A stretch of DNA of 11,301 nt, taken from contig JAJSAJ010000789.1 in assembly GCA_024274855.1 (NCBI GenBank), positions 1-11,301 on the forward strand, written 5' to 3'. Below are positions 1 through 6,827 of the stretch, one piece after another (position 1 is the first letter of the stretch; every line of letters begins with the position of its first letter). The translations under genes were made by a program, and so were the position numbers. Origin of the DNA: Planctomycetota bacterium. Its GTDB lineage: Bacteria > Planctomycetota > Planctomycetia > Pirellulales > Pirellulaceae. The notes beneath the pieces are model-generated. The model was not told the origin of the DNA, made no database searches, and worked only from the letters and a program-made list of their open reading frames with translations.

Positions 1-2
1 CA

Positions 3-224
3 AGCCACATTGATGGCCGACTTCAGGCTGAGGTTGAGCTGATGTTTGCCTATTTGGATGATCGATTCAAAGGAGTCGACTTGTTCTACCCGGCCGACTT
101 CCTCTGTATCCTGCGGTTGCTCGGGCTCTATGATGTTGGGCGAAATCCGGATGGGAGTCCGTTGCAGGTGCCGCCTCATCTGTTGGAGGCGGAGGCGATC
201 GCAAATCGGAGCGGCGTAAATTAG
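3..224 (+). CDS. 3' end of an unrecognised protein-coding gene (partial at left edge)
   Basis: The frame is open from the left edge of the window to a TAG stop at 222-224, so only the last 73 residues are visible. The visible part has no signal or membrane segment and no motif I recognise. It is rich in Leu, Asp and aromatic residues, for example YLDDRF, DLFYPADF and LRLLGLYDVG, and ends in a polar tail. Codon use resembles the neighbouring genes, which is the main support for it being real. A 127-bp gap separates it from the ketosynthase downstream, so co-transcription is possible but not shown. An internal ATG at 42 lies well inside the open frame and is unlikely to be the true start. No function is assigned. 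Confidence 0.55.
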   Translation, partial: SHIDGRLQAEVELMFAYLDDRFKGVDLFYPADFLCILRLLGLYDVGRNPDGSPLQVPPHLLEAEAIANRSGVN

Positions 225-310
225 CGGCATTTATTAGGTTCGCAGTGGCCGTGTCGGCAATCCATCGGCCGGCTCTTCACGTGGCAGTTGAGTGCCCTGC
301 GGGTCTCGGG

Positions 311-325
311 GCCACGCCTCGTGGC
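311..325 (+). other. small perfect hairpin in the leader of the ketosynthase gene
   Basis: GCCACG and CGTGGC form a 6-bp stem around a CCT triloop. It ends 26 nt before the ketosynthase start codon and just upstream of its purine-rich ribosome-binding stretch (GAAGGG, 335-340). It could modulate initiation or be chance in GC-rich DNA. No T-run follows, so it is not an intrinsic terminator. Confidence 0.3.
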
Positions 326-351
326 ATATGTGCTGAAGGGAAAAGCAAAGT

Positions 352-1635
352 ATGAGACGACGCGTCGTCATTACCGGAATCGGGTGCGTCAATCCGATGG
401 GCCATGATGTGGAGACCGTCTGGTCGGCGCTGAAGGAAGGACAATCGGGTGTCGGACTTACGACGATCTTTGATGCGAGTAACTTCCCGACTCAAATCTC
501 CGCCGAGGTGAAAGACTGGGACATTTCCCACGTGGGTGAAGATCCCGAGGCATGGAAGTTCCGAGGTCGCCACACTTGCTTTGCCGGCGGGGCCGCAATC
601 CAGGCGGTTGAATCGTCCGGTGTACTAAGCGACTCGCTTAACCCTGATCGCTTTGGTGTCTATTTGGGCAGTGGCGAAGGGAGCCAGGATTTCTTCTCAT
701 TTGCTCGAATGATGACCGTCGCACTCGCCGATGGCGAGTTCAATATGGAACAGTTCATCAAGTGTGGATTGGAGACACTTAATCCGATCGTTGAACTTGA
801 GCAGGAACCGAATATGCCGGCGGGACATCTCGCCGCAACGTTCAATGCGCGGGGCCCCAACTTCAATTGCCTGACTGCGTGCGCGGCCAGTAGCCAGGCA
901 GTCGGTGAGGCGACTGAGATAATTCGCCGCGGAGATGCCGACGTGATGCTTTCCGGTGGCACGCACAGTATGATCCACCCGCTTGGAGTGACCGGATTTA
1001 ACCTGCTCACCGCGCTGTCAAAACGGAATGATGAACCGACTCGAGCATCGCGCCCATTCGATCGCTTACGGGACGGGTTCGTAATCGGTGAGGGGGCCGC
1101 CATGGTGGTCCTCGAGGCATTGGAACATGCCCAGGCACGCGGGGCGCACATTTTTGGCGAAATCGCCGGCTATGGTGCGACGGCCGATGCATATCGCATT
1201 ACCGATATTCACCCCGAAGGCCGCGGAGCTATTAGTTGCATGCGAAGGGCCTTGGATGATGCCCAGTTGAATCCGTCGGACGTTGACTATATCAATGCCC
1301 ACGGTACCAGCACCGCGGTGAACGATCGCGTGGAATCCCTGTCGTGTAAGACGATTTTTGGCGATGCAGCCAACGGACGGCCCGTCTCCAGCACCAAGAG
1401 TATGATGGGCCACTTGATTGCGGCTGCCGGTGCAACGGAGTTGATCGTTTGCCTGATGGCGATTCGTGATAACGTCCTGCCCCCAACAATCAACTATGAG
1501 AATCCGGACCCCGATTGCGATTTGGATTACGTTCCGAACACCGCGCGCGAGACACGCTGTGATATCGTGCTAAGCAATAGTTTCGGATTCGGCGGGCAGA
1601 ATATCACGCTTATTGCCCGACGCTTTCAGGGCTGA
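352..1635 (+). CDS. beta-ketoacyl-ACP synthase, FabF (KAS II) type
   Basis: The product is a 427-aa cytoplasmic thiolase-fold enzyme expected to condense malonyl-ACP with an acyl-ACP in fatty-acid or polyketide-like synthesis. The N-terminus RRVVITGIG is typical. The catalytic set is complete: nucleophile Cys177 (TACAAS), His317 (NAHGTST), Lys349 and His354 (TKSMMGH), and the C-terminal gatekeeper loop SFGFGGQN at 410-417, with Gln where FabF usually has Thr. All four catalytic residues sit exactly 14 later than in E. coli FabF (C163, H303, K335, H340), so the net extra length lies before the active Cys, probably in the acidic stretch at about 120-160. GAAGGG at 335-340 precedes the ATG by 11 nt. 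No acyl carrier protein, reductase or dehydratase gene is visible, so I cannot tell a housekeeping FabF from a specialised paralogue. Confidence 0.95.
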   Translation: MRRRVVITGIGCVNPMGHDVETVWSALKEGQSGVGLTTIFDASNFPTQISAEVKDWDISHVGEDPEAWKFRGRHTCFAGGAAIQAVESSGVLSDSLNPDRFGVYLGSGEGSQDFFSFARMMTVALADGEFNMEQFIKCGLETLNPIVELEQEPNMPAGHLAATFNARGPNFNCLTACAASSQAVGEATEIIRRGDADVMLSGGTHSMIHPLGVTGFNLLTALSKRNDEPTRASRPFDRLRDGFVIGEGAAMVVLEALEHAQARGAHIFGEIAGYGATADAYRITDIHPEGRGAISCMRRALDDAQLNPSDVDYINAHGTSTAVNDRVESLSCKTIFGDAANGRPVSSTKSMMGHLIAAAGATELIVCLMAIRDNVLPPTINYENPDPDCDLDYVPNTARETRCDIVLSNSFGFGGQNITLIARRFQG

Positions 1636-1776
1636 CCTATCCCGGAGACGGTGGCAACAACCGCTGTGGCGGCTGGAAGACTCGGGCGAATGGTGCCCTG
1701 CGGCGTTGTGCCGCGGCCTGTTTCAGACACTGGCAAACAACCGCTGAAATCGACTTGATAACGCGTATGGTCAAGA

Positions 1777-1815
1777 CTTGTCGGCCACGGACGCTCCGGT
1801 CCGCTGAAGTGACAG
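1777..1815. repeat. degenerate copy of the palindromic repeat found at 3868-3903
   Basis: The segment begins CTTGTCGG, continues ACGGAC, a short CTCC core and GGTCCG, and ends GACAG. The same blocks occur in the same order in the well-preserved palindrome at 3868-3907. Here two bases are inserted in the left arm and the right arm (CGACAAG) has decayed, leaving only a short stem (CGGAC/GTCCG). Both copies lie downstream of a plus-strand gene in a convergent gap, which fits a REP-like element settling in 3' regions. Confidence 0.45.
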
Positions 1816-1825
1816 CCTATGCAAA

Positions 1826-1862
1826 ACCGGGTAGACCGCTGTTTCTAGGCGGCCCACCCGGT
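1826..1862. terminator. probable bidirectional terminator hairpin between convergent genes
   Basis: The left arm 1826-1839 and right arm 1849-1862 pair at 12 of 14 positions (outer ACCGGGT/ACCCGGT, inner CCGC/GCGG) around a 9-nt loop. On the plus strand it is followed by a weak pyrimidine run (CTCTTGTTCT); on the minus strand it is followed by TTTTGC. It lies between the ketosynthase and the lipoprotein gene and could end transcripts from both sides. Neither T-run is long, so efficiency is uncertain. Confidence 0.5.
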
Positions 1863-2018
1863 CTCTTGTTCTACACGAATTGATTTCGGACCATCCTTCG
1901 CTTGCACGAGTCAACGCCCGATTCTGTCGATCATTCATGGAAACCCGACAGCCGACATTTGCGAGCCAGTCACGTGGACCACCAAGGGGCCGGGTTACGT
2001 CACGAGACCGTGTCAAAC

Positions 2019-2294
2019 TTACGGCCCAATGCTCGGTGGATTGTCCATCAGGAAATCGCGGGGAGCACGTGTTGTGTAGTAGGGATATGCAGTCGCGGCG
2101 GTCGGGGGACCTGCAGGACCTGCCTGGCGATAATTGTGCGGAATCTGAGGTACCTGGTCGGCCTGGCGAGCTACCCGGTGCGATCCGGAAGATGGCCCGC
2201 AGCTCCGGCAACCTTGACTGCCTCGCTGATGGGTTGTTTGACAGCCAACGGCGATCATTGACACACAGGCGGCTAGTAGCAGGACACGTTTCAT
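2019..2294 (-). CDS. small secreted lipoprotein, planctomycete type
   Basis: The product has 91 residues. A classic lipoprotein signal is visible: MKR, a hydrophobic core (VLLLAACVSMIAV) and the lipobox AVGC with the lipidated Cys at residue 18. The mature part is about 73 residues, low in hydrophobicity and rich in Gly, Ser, Pro, Gln and Tyr, with a CRSCG pair. It ends in a tail containing YPYYTTRAPRDF and NPPSIGP. From memory, very similar tails recur in small planctomycete lipoproteins, but I could not check this. The ribosome-binding site is strong: AAGGAAG at 2302-2308, 7 nt before the ATG. The gene stands alone, convergent with the ketosynthase and divergent from the hydrolase. No function is known to me; a cell-envelope role is inferred from the signal only. 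Confidence 0.85.
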   Translation of the reverse strand: MKRVLLLAACVSMIAVGCQTTHQRGSQGCRSCGPSSGSHRVARQADQVPQIPHNYRQAGPAGPPTAATAYPYYTTRAPRDFLMDNPPSIGP

Positions 2295-2703
2295 GAGTTG
2301 ACTTCCTTCTGGCTTGATTTCGGGATTGGACCGTTTTCCCTGCGGGATGCTCGTATTACGGGAGACAGCGTCGGGGTCTGGTCCTCTCCGCGTACGGGCG
2401 TCCGGCCAAGTACGCCGGCGGAATGACGGCTGTTAGAAAAATCATCGGCGACACAACCAGGAAAATTGAACGAATCGCTACCGTGAGTTCGATCGGACTC
2501 GGAATACGACGCAATGGACCCGGAGTGTTTACGTAATCGTTAAAGTCGGCCGTGCCGGACGATATCTGGCCATGGTATGATGCTGAGAGCTGTTGCATCC
2601 ACGAGCGATGGCGGCCAGGTGGCTGCATGAGCACATGGGTGGTGCGGGCAGCGGCTTGTTCCCGAATGATTGTGGTTTCTTTGCGTATTTTCTGGAGACG
2701 CCA
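2295..2703. other. 409-bp divergent intergenic region
   Basis: This lies between the start of the small lipoprotein (-) and the start of the exported hydrolase (+), so it should carry both promoters. A TATGAT hexamer at 2575-2580 could be a -10 box for the hydrolase, but no convincing -35 box lies 16-18 bp upstream. Overlapping minus-strand frames at 2356-2954 run into the hydrolase coding region and look like shadows. No repeat or RNA gene is evident. Confidence 0.5.
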
Positions 2704-3759
2704 ATGTACCGACACCACGTCAGCCGGCGGCATTTTTTGGAACACATTTCTTTGGTCACGGCAGCGGCTGGGGTGATTGGGCCCTCGTCCGAGGGCGTCG
2801 CCAATGAGAATTCCGAGGCAACCCGGATGGATGCAAGCGAGTTTCGACACAAGTTGTTGCACTGCCTGGGAGGGCCGTGGCCCGATCCGGCTCCCTTGAA
2901 TCCAAAGATCCTCAAGACGACACCGCACGATGGATACCGTATCGAATCGGTCACTTACGAGGCGGAGCCGAATGACCCGATTCCAGCTCTCTTGCTAATC
3001 CCCGATACGGTCGACTCGCATCATCCGGCTCCCGCAATCGCTGTCTGGCATCAGCACAACGGTCAATGGCATTTGGGGAAAAGTGAGCCAGCCGGACTGG
3101 CAGGGAATCCGATGCACCACACGGGCGTTGCCTTGGTTCGCGAAGGGTACGTGGTCTTATGTCCCGATGCGCTTTGTTTCGAGCAGAGGCAGGATACGGC
3201 GTTGAAAGGGGGAGATTTCGAGCGTTTTGAGTTTCTGAGGTTGGTTGTCGATGGCAAGTGCATGGCGTGGAAGAACATCCTGGATATGCGTCGAGCGATT
3301 GACTATCTGTGCAGTCGGCCGGAAGTCCGATCGGAGCGAATCGGCTGTTACGGGCATTCGATGGGATCGACGCACACATGGATGGTGGGTCCTTGGGAGC
3401 CGAGGTTGCGATGCTTGGTCGGTAATTGCTGTCTTCCAACGTATGCGGGAATAGCCAGCCACCATTTGTTGCATTGTTTTCCGAATTTCATACCTGGCTT
3501 ACATGCTTTCGGTGATACGCCTGATGTTGCAGCCTTGATTGCCCCGCGATCACTTCACTTGAACTTTGGTGAAGACGATCGAGGCAGTCCTATTGGTCAG
3601 GTGCGAGCTGGTGTGCGCCGCATTGCAAATGCCTATGCGGTGGCTCTGGCTGAGGATCGTTTCAGTTATTGGATCGAATCTGGAGTGGGGCATGTGCTGT
3701 CGGAGACTATGTGGCAGAAAACGCGAGACGTTTTCGCAAAGTACTTACAAACGGGTTGA
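2704..3759 (+). CDS. Tat-exported alpha/beta hydrolase (dienelactone hydrolase / acetyl-xylan esterase-like)
   Basis: The product has 351 residues. The N-terminus carries a twin-arginine motif (SRRHFL, residues 7-12), a moderately hydrophobic stretch (LVTAAAGVIG) and a possible cleavage site after GVA, suggesting folded export by Tat. The alpha/beta-hydrolase core follows. The nucleophile elbow GHSMG has Ser219, the acid is most likely Asp292 in GEDD (290-292 region), and the base is His330 in GVGH. The segments around IPALLLIP, VVLCPDALCF and MRRAIDYLCSRPEV match the dienelactone-hydrolase/acetyl-xylan esterase branch common in planctomycetes. The substrate, perhaps an ester in polysaccharide or xenobiotic breakdown, cannot be read from sequence. 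The frame is open to an ATG at 2593, but the ATG at 2704 has GGAG at 2694-2697 and places the Tat motif correctly. The gene stands alone. Confidence 0.88.
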   Translation: MYRHHVSRRHFLEHISLVTAAAGVIGPSSEGVANENSEATRMDASEFRHKLLHCLGGPWPDPAPLNPKILKTTPHDGYRIESVTYEAEPNDPIPALLLIPDTVDSHHPAPAIAVWHQHNGQWHLGKSEPAGLAGNPMHHTGVALVREGYVVLCPDALCFEQRQDTALKGGDFERFEFLRLVVDGKCMAWKNILDMRRAIDYLCSRPEVRSERIGCYGHSMGSTHTWMVGPWEPRLRCLVGNCCLPTYAGIASHHLLHCFPNFIPGLHAFGDTPDVAALIAPRSLHLNFGEDDRGSPIGQVRAGVRRIANAYAVALAEDRFSYWIESGVGHVLSETMWQKTRDVFAKYLQTG

Positions 3760-3867
3760 GCGATCTTTGCGACATACAGCACCCAGAGCGCCAGGGCCGC
3801 AACCAGGGTGGCTCGATCACGCCGCAGCGAGCAATGCGGTTGCTGCCGTTCGTAGGATGCGTGCACA

Positions 3868-3903
3868 TCTTGTCGGACGGACCTCCAGGTCCGTTCGACA
3901 AGA
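3868..3903. repeat. long near-perfect palindrome, REP-like element
   Basis: The two 17-nt arms pair completely apart from one G-T wobble (3876/3895), with a 2-nt CC loop at 3885-3886. The arm reads CTTGTCGG then ACGGACCT. It begins 109 bp after the hydrolase stop and is the first of four hairpins in a row. A decayed relative sits at 1777-1815. No T-run follows, so it is not a standard intrinsic terminator. I recall similar palindromes scattered through planctomycete genomes. Confidence 0.8.
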
Positions 3904-3909
3904 CAGGTC

Positions 3910-3922
3910 GTGGCTCGGCCAC
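3910..3922. repeat. second hairpin of the 3868-3998 mosaic
   Basis: GTGGC and GCCAC form a perfect 5-bp stem with a TCG triloop. It sits 6 nt after the first palindrome and 1 nt before the third hairpin, which makes it more likely part of a composite repeat than chance. Confidence 0.5.
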
Positions 3923-3923
3923 T

Positions 3924-3956
3924 TGGGTTGCGGGCGAAGCCCGCGTTAGTAACCCA
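3924..3956. repeat. third hairpin of the 3868-3998 mosaic, nested stems
   Basis: An outer stem TGGGTT/AACCCA (3924-3929 with 3951-3956) encloses an inner stem GCGGGC/GCCCGC (3930-3935 with 3939-3944) with a GAA triloop. A 6-nt bulge (GTTAGT) lies on the 3' side. It lies directly between the second hairpin and the RRM-gene terminator. Confidence 0.65.
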
Positions 3957-3964
3957 GAGGACAC

Positions 3965-3998
3965 AAAAAATCCGCTCACCCCATGAGGCGAGCGGATT
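3965..3998 (-). terminator. intrinsic terminator of the RRM gene
   Basis: Read on the minus strand, a 12-bp stem (arms 3987-3998 and 3969-3980, one A-C mismatch, 6-nt loop) is followed at once by a run of T residues, seen as the A-run 3965-3970 on the plus strand. It lies 32 bp after the RRM stop codon. This is the clearest rho-independent terminator in the window. Confidence 0.88.
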
Positions 3999-4030
3999 CG
4001 AGTGAATTACAGCGTTTTTCCGGCGAGGAA

Positions 4031-4324
4031 TCAATAGTCGTCGCGACGGCCGTAGCCGCCCCCACCCCCACCACGACGGTTTTCGCGAGGCCTTGCCTCG
4101 TTTACCGTCAGTGTTCGCCCCTGCAGGTCCTGCCCATTCATGGCCTCAATGGCGCTCTCTCCACCATCGGCCATCTCGACAAAACCAAAACCACGCGATC
4201 GGCCGGTTTCCCGATCCGAAATCACGTTTGCCGAGGTGACGCTTCCGTACTGCTCAAACGCGTCACGCAAATCGTCGGCGGTAGTGCTGTAGGCTAAGTT
4301 CCCCACATACAATCTCTTAGTCAT
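4031..4324 (-). CDS. single-RRM RNA-binding protein with Gly/Arg tail
   Basis: The product has 97 residues. It holds one RNA-recognition motif with RNP2 LYVGNL at residues 5-10 and RNP1 RGFGFVEM at 44-51, including the aromatic residues that stack on RNA bases (Tyr6, Phe46, Phe48). From residue 82 a basic glycine-rich tail (NRRGGGGGGYGRR) ends in DDY. Size and layout match the bacterial Rbp family known from cyanobacteria, where members bind single-stranded RNA and several respond to cold or help localise mRNA. Which RNAs it binds here is unknown. AGGGAA about 6 nt before the ATG is a good ribosome-binding site. The gene has its own intrinsic terminator (3965-3998) and no partner on its strand, so it is monocistronic. 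Confidence 0.95.
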   Translation of the reverse strand: MTKRLYVGNLAYSTTADDLRDAFEQYGSVTSANVISDRETGRSRGFGFVEMADGGESAIEAMNGQDLQGRTLTVNEARPRENRRGGGGGGYGRRDDY

Positions 4325-4831
4325 AGCCGTTCCCTAAGCCCGCTCAAGGCTTCTCTGAAGGATGTTACTAACAGCCGCTAAGCGGCGACCAGGAAGAACT
4401 CAGTCTACTTTCGCCCCAGGTATCCGCAGAGTACCGGAATCCGGCATGTTCAATCCTGCTGGCCGTGAGATCGTACTCAGAGCAAGAAAACAGGATAGAG
4501 GCAAGCGAGGTGTGGCAGTTCGGTCTGTTGTCTTCCGTCCAATCGGGAACCTACCCGACCGTGTCGTGCACTATACACAAGCTGGATCTTGGCGTACAGC
4601 CCATTTTTCCAGAGAAATTGTGCTCGGGACCAATTCATCGCCGGCTTGGCAAATGCTGAACGTGTCCCACTCGAGTAGGGTGGACGCAATTGGTCTTTTC
4701 GCTGCATGCCCAACCGCAGTACGATGTGGCTTGTGCCTCGCCCTGGGCGCAATGATCCTCGCAAACGGCCGGGAGGCTTGTATTCGACTTGATGAGGCGG
4801 GGGCCATTTGAGGCTCTCTGAATTACCAGGA
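4325..4831. other. 507-bp divergent intergenic region
   Basis: This lies between the starts of the RRM gene (-) and the 453-aa lipoprotein (+) and should hold both promoters. A small perfect hairpin (GCCGC TAA GCGGC) lies at 4374-4386, 50 nt upstream of the RRM ATG. On the minus strand, 4630-4653 resembles 9467-9490 on the plus strand (see findings). Long open frames crossing the region on both strands (4362-4811 +, 4477-5112 -) lack recognisable domains, and I do not accept them as genes. Confidence 0.5.
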
Positions 4832-6193
4832 ATGAACTCAAAATCGAAAAAATACCGGTCGTTTGCCCCGGCCGTCTTGGTTCTGCTGTTCGTGGCCGGT
4901 TGCTCGCGCCAAACGCCCCGCCAAAAGGAGATCGAGGCCGTCGAGAATCTGGCCGACCTTCCAGGGCTTACACGCTCCCATGATCGGTTGCTGAAATCCG
5001 AATTGGCTCGCCTGGTTTCCGAACGGGCGACGCCTGCCCTATTGTCTGAACGAGATTCGGGCAGCGCGAACTCGAGCGATTGCATTCGCGAAATGGACAC
5101 GAGCCTGAACAATGTGCTCGCGCCGCGGGAGGTTCAGCTGCTTCTCGGACGTCTGCAAAAAGCTCAGCCGGAAGGTCCGTTGACCTTCGGGCCGCTACGC
5201 AGTCGGCAAGTCGCCGATTTGCACCACCGGTTCCTGGAAACCTTGCGGCAGTATCGTAAGGTGCTGTTGAGGCCCGGTTTCGCTTTTCATGTGAATTGGC
5301 GACGAGGGCTCCTGGCGGATCTTACTTTTATCGAGCATGCTCAATTGGCCCATCGACTCGAGGCTCTGGCGGCCAATGAGGCGTTGTCGCAAGGACGGCC
5401 GAGCGAAGCCGTCTTACCACTTCGAAATATGTTCCAAATCGATCAAAACCTTGCTCGAATTGGGCATGCGGTTGCTCGCCTCGAGGCCGCAAAACTGCGC
5501 CGGCATGCGCTCTATGTTACGCAGGCAGTGGTGCAGCATCGCCGTGCGACCCGCACCGTCTATCGGGAATGCTTGCGAGTTGTTGCGAAACAATTGAGCA
5601 ACTGGCCGAATGATGAAGACGCGTGGATCGGTGATCGAGCCGTCGGGTTGCATACCTATGAGCTGGTGCGGGCCGGTGACGTGCTTTCCGTGTTGATGCC
5701 GAAGGAAATCGAAGCGATGACACAGGCTGGCGAGCTTGAAGCGTTCGTTGCCGCGACGATACAATTCGTCGACAGTGACGAACGCACTTACTTGGCGACA
5801 ATGCGTGAGGTGATTGCCAGCTGCAAGCAACCGTACTACCAGCGCCGACAAACGCTCAGTGATATCGTCCGACGGGTCGAGCAACTGCGAGATACGCCTC
5901 GGTATCCGTTGTTTGCCGCAAAGGTTCTCTTTCCAGGGATCGAATCCGGCCATCGAATACAGGCAAGTGACCGTGCACGAATCGAAGCGTGGACACTCGC
6001 ATTGGCGACCGCACTCGGAGATTCCCGGCCTGATCTGAAAGTGAATCCCATGACCGGTAAACCGTACGAAGTGACCAGCACCTATCGAGAAGTGCTAGTT
6101 CAGAGGTTTCTTGGCCCCGATCAAAGCGAGGCGATTCACGTACCGCGAAGGGCTCAGACCGCAGCGAGTCCGGCGAGCAAGTTGATGCCTTGA
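4832..6193 (+). CDS. 453-aa exported lipoprotein of unknown function
   Basis: The N-terminus is a textbook lipoprotein signal: a basic stretch (KSKKYR), a hydrophobic core (PAVLVLLFVAG) and the lipobox VAGC with lipidated Cys24. The mature protein is long, mostly alpha-helical in character and rich in Leu, Ala, Arg and Glu, without transmembrane segments. I recognise no enzymatic motif. A short NPMTGKPYEV element at residues 405-414 resembles a D/N-P-x-T-G-K-P element I recall near the C-terminus of other planctomycete exported proteins. The frame also opens at a TTG at 4808 with GAGG at 4794-4797 upstream, which would add eight residues before the signal. I chose the ATG at 4832 because the signal peptide then starts normally, although AGGA lies too close to it to act as a Shine-Dalgarno. 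It is probably anchored in a membrane facing the periplasm. No partner gene is adjacent. Confidence 0.82.
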   Translation: MNSKSKKYRSFAPAVLVLLFVAGCSRQTPRQKEIEAVENLADLPGLTRSHDRLLKSELARLVSERATPALLSERDSGSANSSDCIREMDTSLNNVLAPREVQLLLGRLQKAQPEGPLTFGPLRSRQVADLHHRFLETLRQYRKVLLRPGFAFHVNWRRGLLADLTFIEHAQLAHRLEALAANEALSQGRPSEAVLPLRNMFQIDQNLARIGHAVARLEAAKLRRHALYVTQAVVQHRRATRTVYRECLRVVAKQLSNWPNDEDAWIGDRAVGLHTYELVRAGDVLSVLMPKEIEAMTQAGELEAFVAATIQFVDSDERTYLATMREVIASCKQPYYQRRQTLSDIVRRVEQLRDTPRYPLFAAKVLFPGIESGHRIQASDRARIEAWTLALATALGDSRPDLKVNPMTGKPYEVTSTYREVLVQRFLGPDQSEAIHVPRRAQTAASPASKLMP

Positions 6194-6827
6194 TCAGACG
6201 TATGCACATGCCGTGGCATTCCGTAGCAGAGCCAGAATCCCGATGAACTCGAATTGACCAGACTCAACGGAATCCGATTTTCGTAACACTTTAGCCGAAT
6301 GGCAAGTTGCCGGCTGAACGAGAGTAAAGAGTAGAACACTAATCACCACTTATCTTCACTTATCCAGATCGAAGACTCAGGTGAACGTTCTGTGCGCATC
6401 CCTTATCGTTCGACTCTGAACTTGCAGCTTTTCACCGTAGTCTGATTAGGACCGGCGGATCAATGGTTGTCGCGTTTACTGGGGGGCGTTCGTGCGGCGA
6501 TCCTCCTTAGCTGCGAGACTGATTCACCCATGGGGCGAGCCCACGGGGGTCTGCGAGCGGAAGAGTGCGACAGTTATTGATTGGCGTATCCTTAGTGCGG
6601 ATTAGTGAAAATGAGTGTTCCAGTCTTCTTTTCCTCCTGTTTTGGTCGTTACCGATTCGGAAGTTGTGTAAGGTTCGAGAAGTCCTGAACCTCAGCGGCT
6701 GTCAATCGGCGAAACAATTACCGATTTTCTTTGCGTTGCATATCCCCGTCGGCATGTTCGCCGCCCACACGCCAGCTGCAGTCCGCTGCCGTCGTCTCCA
6801 TCGCTCAGTTTGGACGTCCTGAGGCAG
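6194..6827. other. 634-bp convergent intergenic region
   Basis: This is the longest gap in the window, between the 3' ends of the 453-aa lipoprotein (+) and the cytochrome c'-like gene (-). I see no convincing gene, tRNA or known structured RNA. It contains one compact hairpin at 6527-6547 (listed separately) and distant arms ATTCCG/CGGAAT (near 6220 and 6270) followed by ATTTT, too far apart for a good terminator. Short frames such as 6565-6822 lack start-site and domain support. Confidence 0.5.
6527..6547. other. GC-rich hairpin in the 6194-6827 gap
   Basis: CCCATGGG and CCCACGGG pair at 7 of 8 positions around a GCGAG loop. No T-run follows. Similar short G/C-rich hairpins recur in planctomycete intergenic DNA as I remember it, so this may be a minor repeat copy. 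Its role is unknown. Confidence 0.4.

Larger units (their letters stand above)
1636..2018. other. 383-bp convergent intergenic region
   Basis: This lies between the 3' ends of the ketosynthase (+) and the small lipoprotein (-). It holds a degenerate palindromic repeat at 1777-1815 and a strong hairpin at 1826-1862, listed separately. The 10-mer ACAACCGCTG occurs twice, near 1656 and 1738. Open frames crossing 1880-2296 on the plus strand are shadows of the lipoprotein gene. I see no other gene. Confidence 0.6.

Noticed and set aside
1880..2296. 138-aa plus-strand open frame
   Set aside because: It is antisense to the small lipoprotein gene, which has a lipobox and a strong ribosome-binding site.
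2593..2703. 37-residue N-terminal extension of the hydrolase
   Set aside because: It would bury the Tat motif; the ATG at 2704 has a well-spaced GGAG.
2356..2928. 190-aa minus-strand frame with a hydrophobic end (about 2375-2460)
   Set aside because: It overlaps the hydrolase N-terminus antisense, has no ribosome-binding site near the hydrophobic part, and the composition of the rest is shadow-like.
4362..4811. 149-aa plus-strand open frame in the RRM/lipoprotein gap
   Set aside because: Arg- and Cys-rich, no ribosome-binding site or recognisable motif. It could be a small gene, but nothing supports it.
4477..5112. 211-aa minus-strand open frame covering the gap and the start of the 453-aa lipoprotein
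   Set aside because: Half of it lies antisense to a gene with a perfect lipoprotein signal, no domain is recognisable, and long antisense frames are common in this GC-rich DNA.
6660..6690. GGTTCGAGAAGTCC resembling a tRNA T-arm
   Set aside because: The bases on either side do not form a T-stem, and no acceptor or anticodon arm is present around it.
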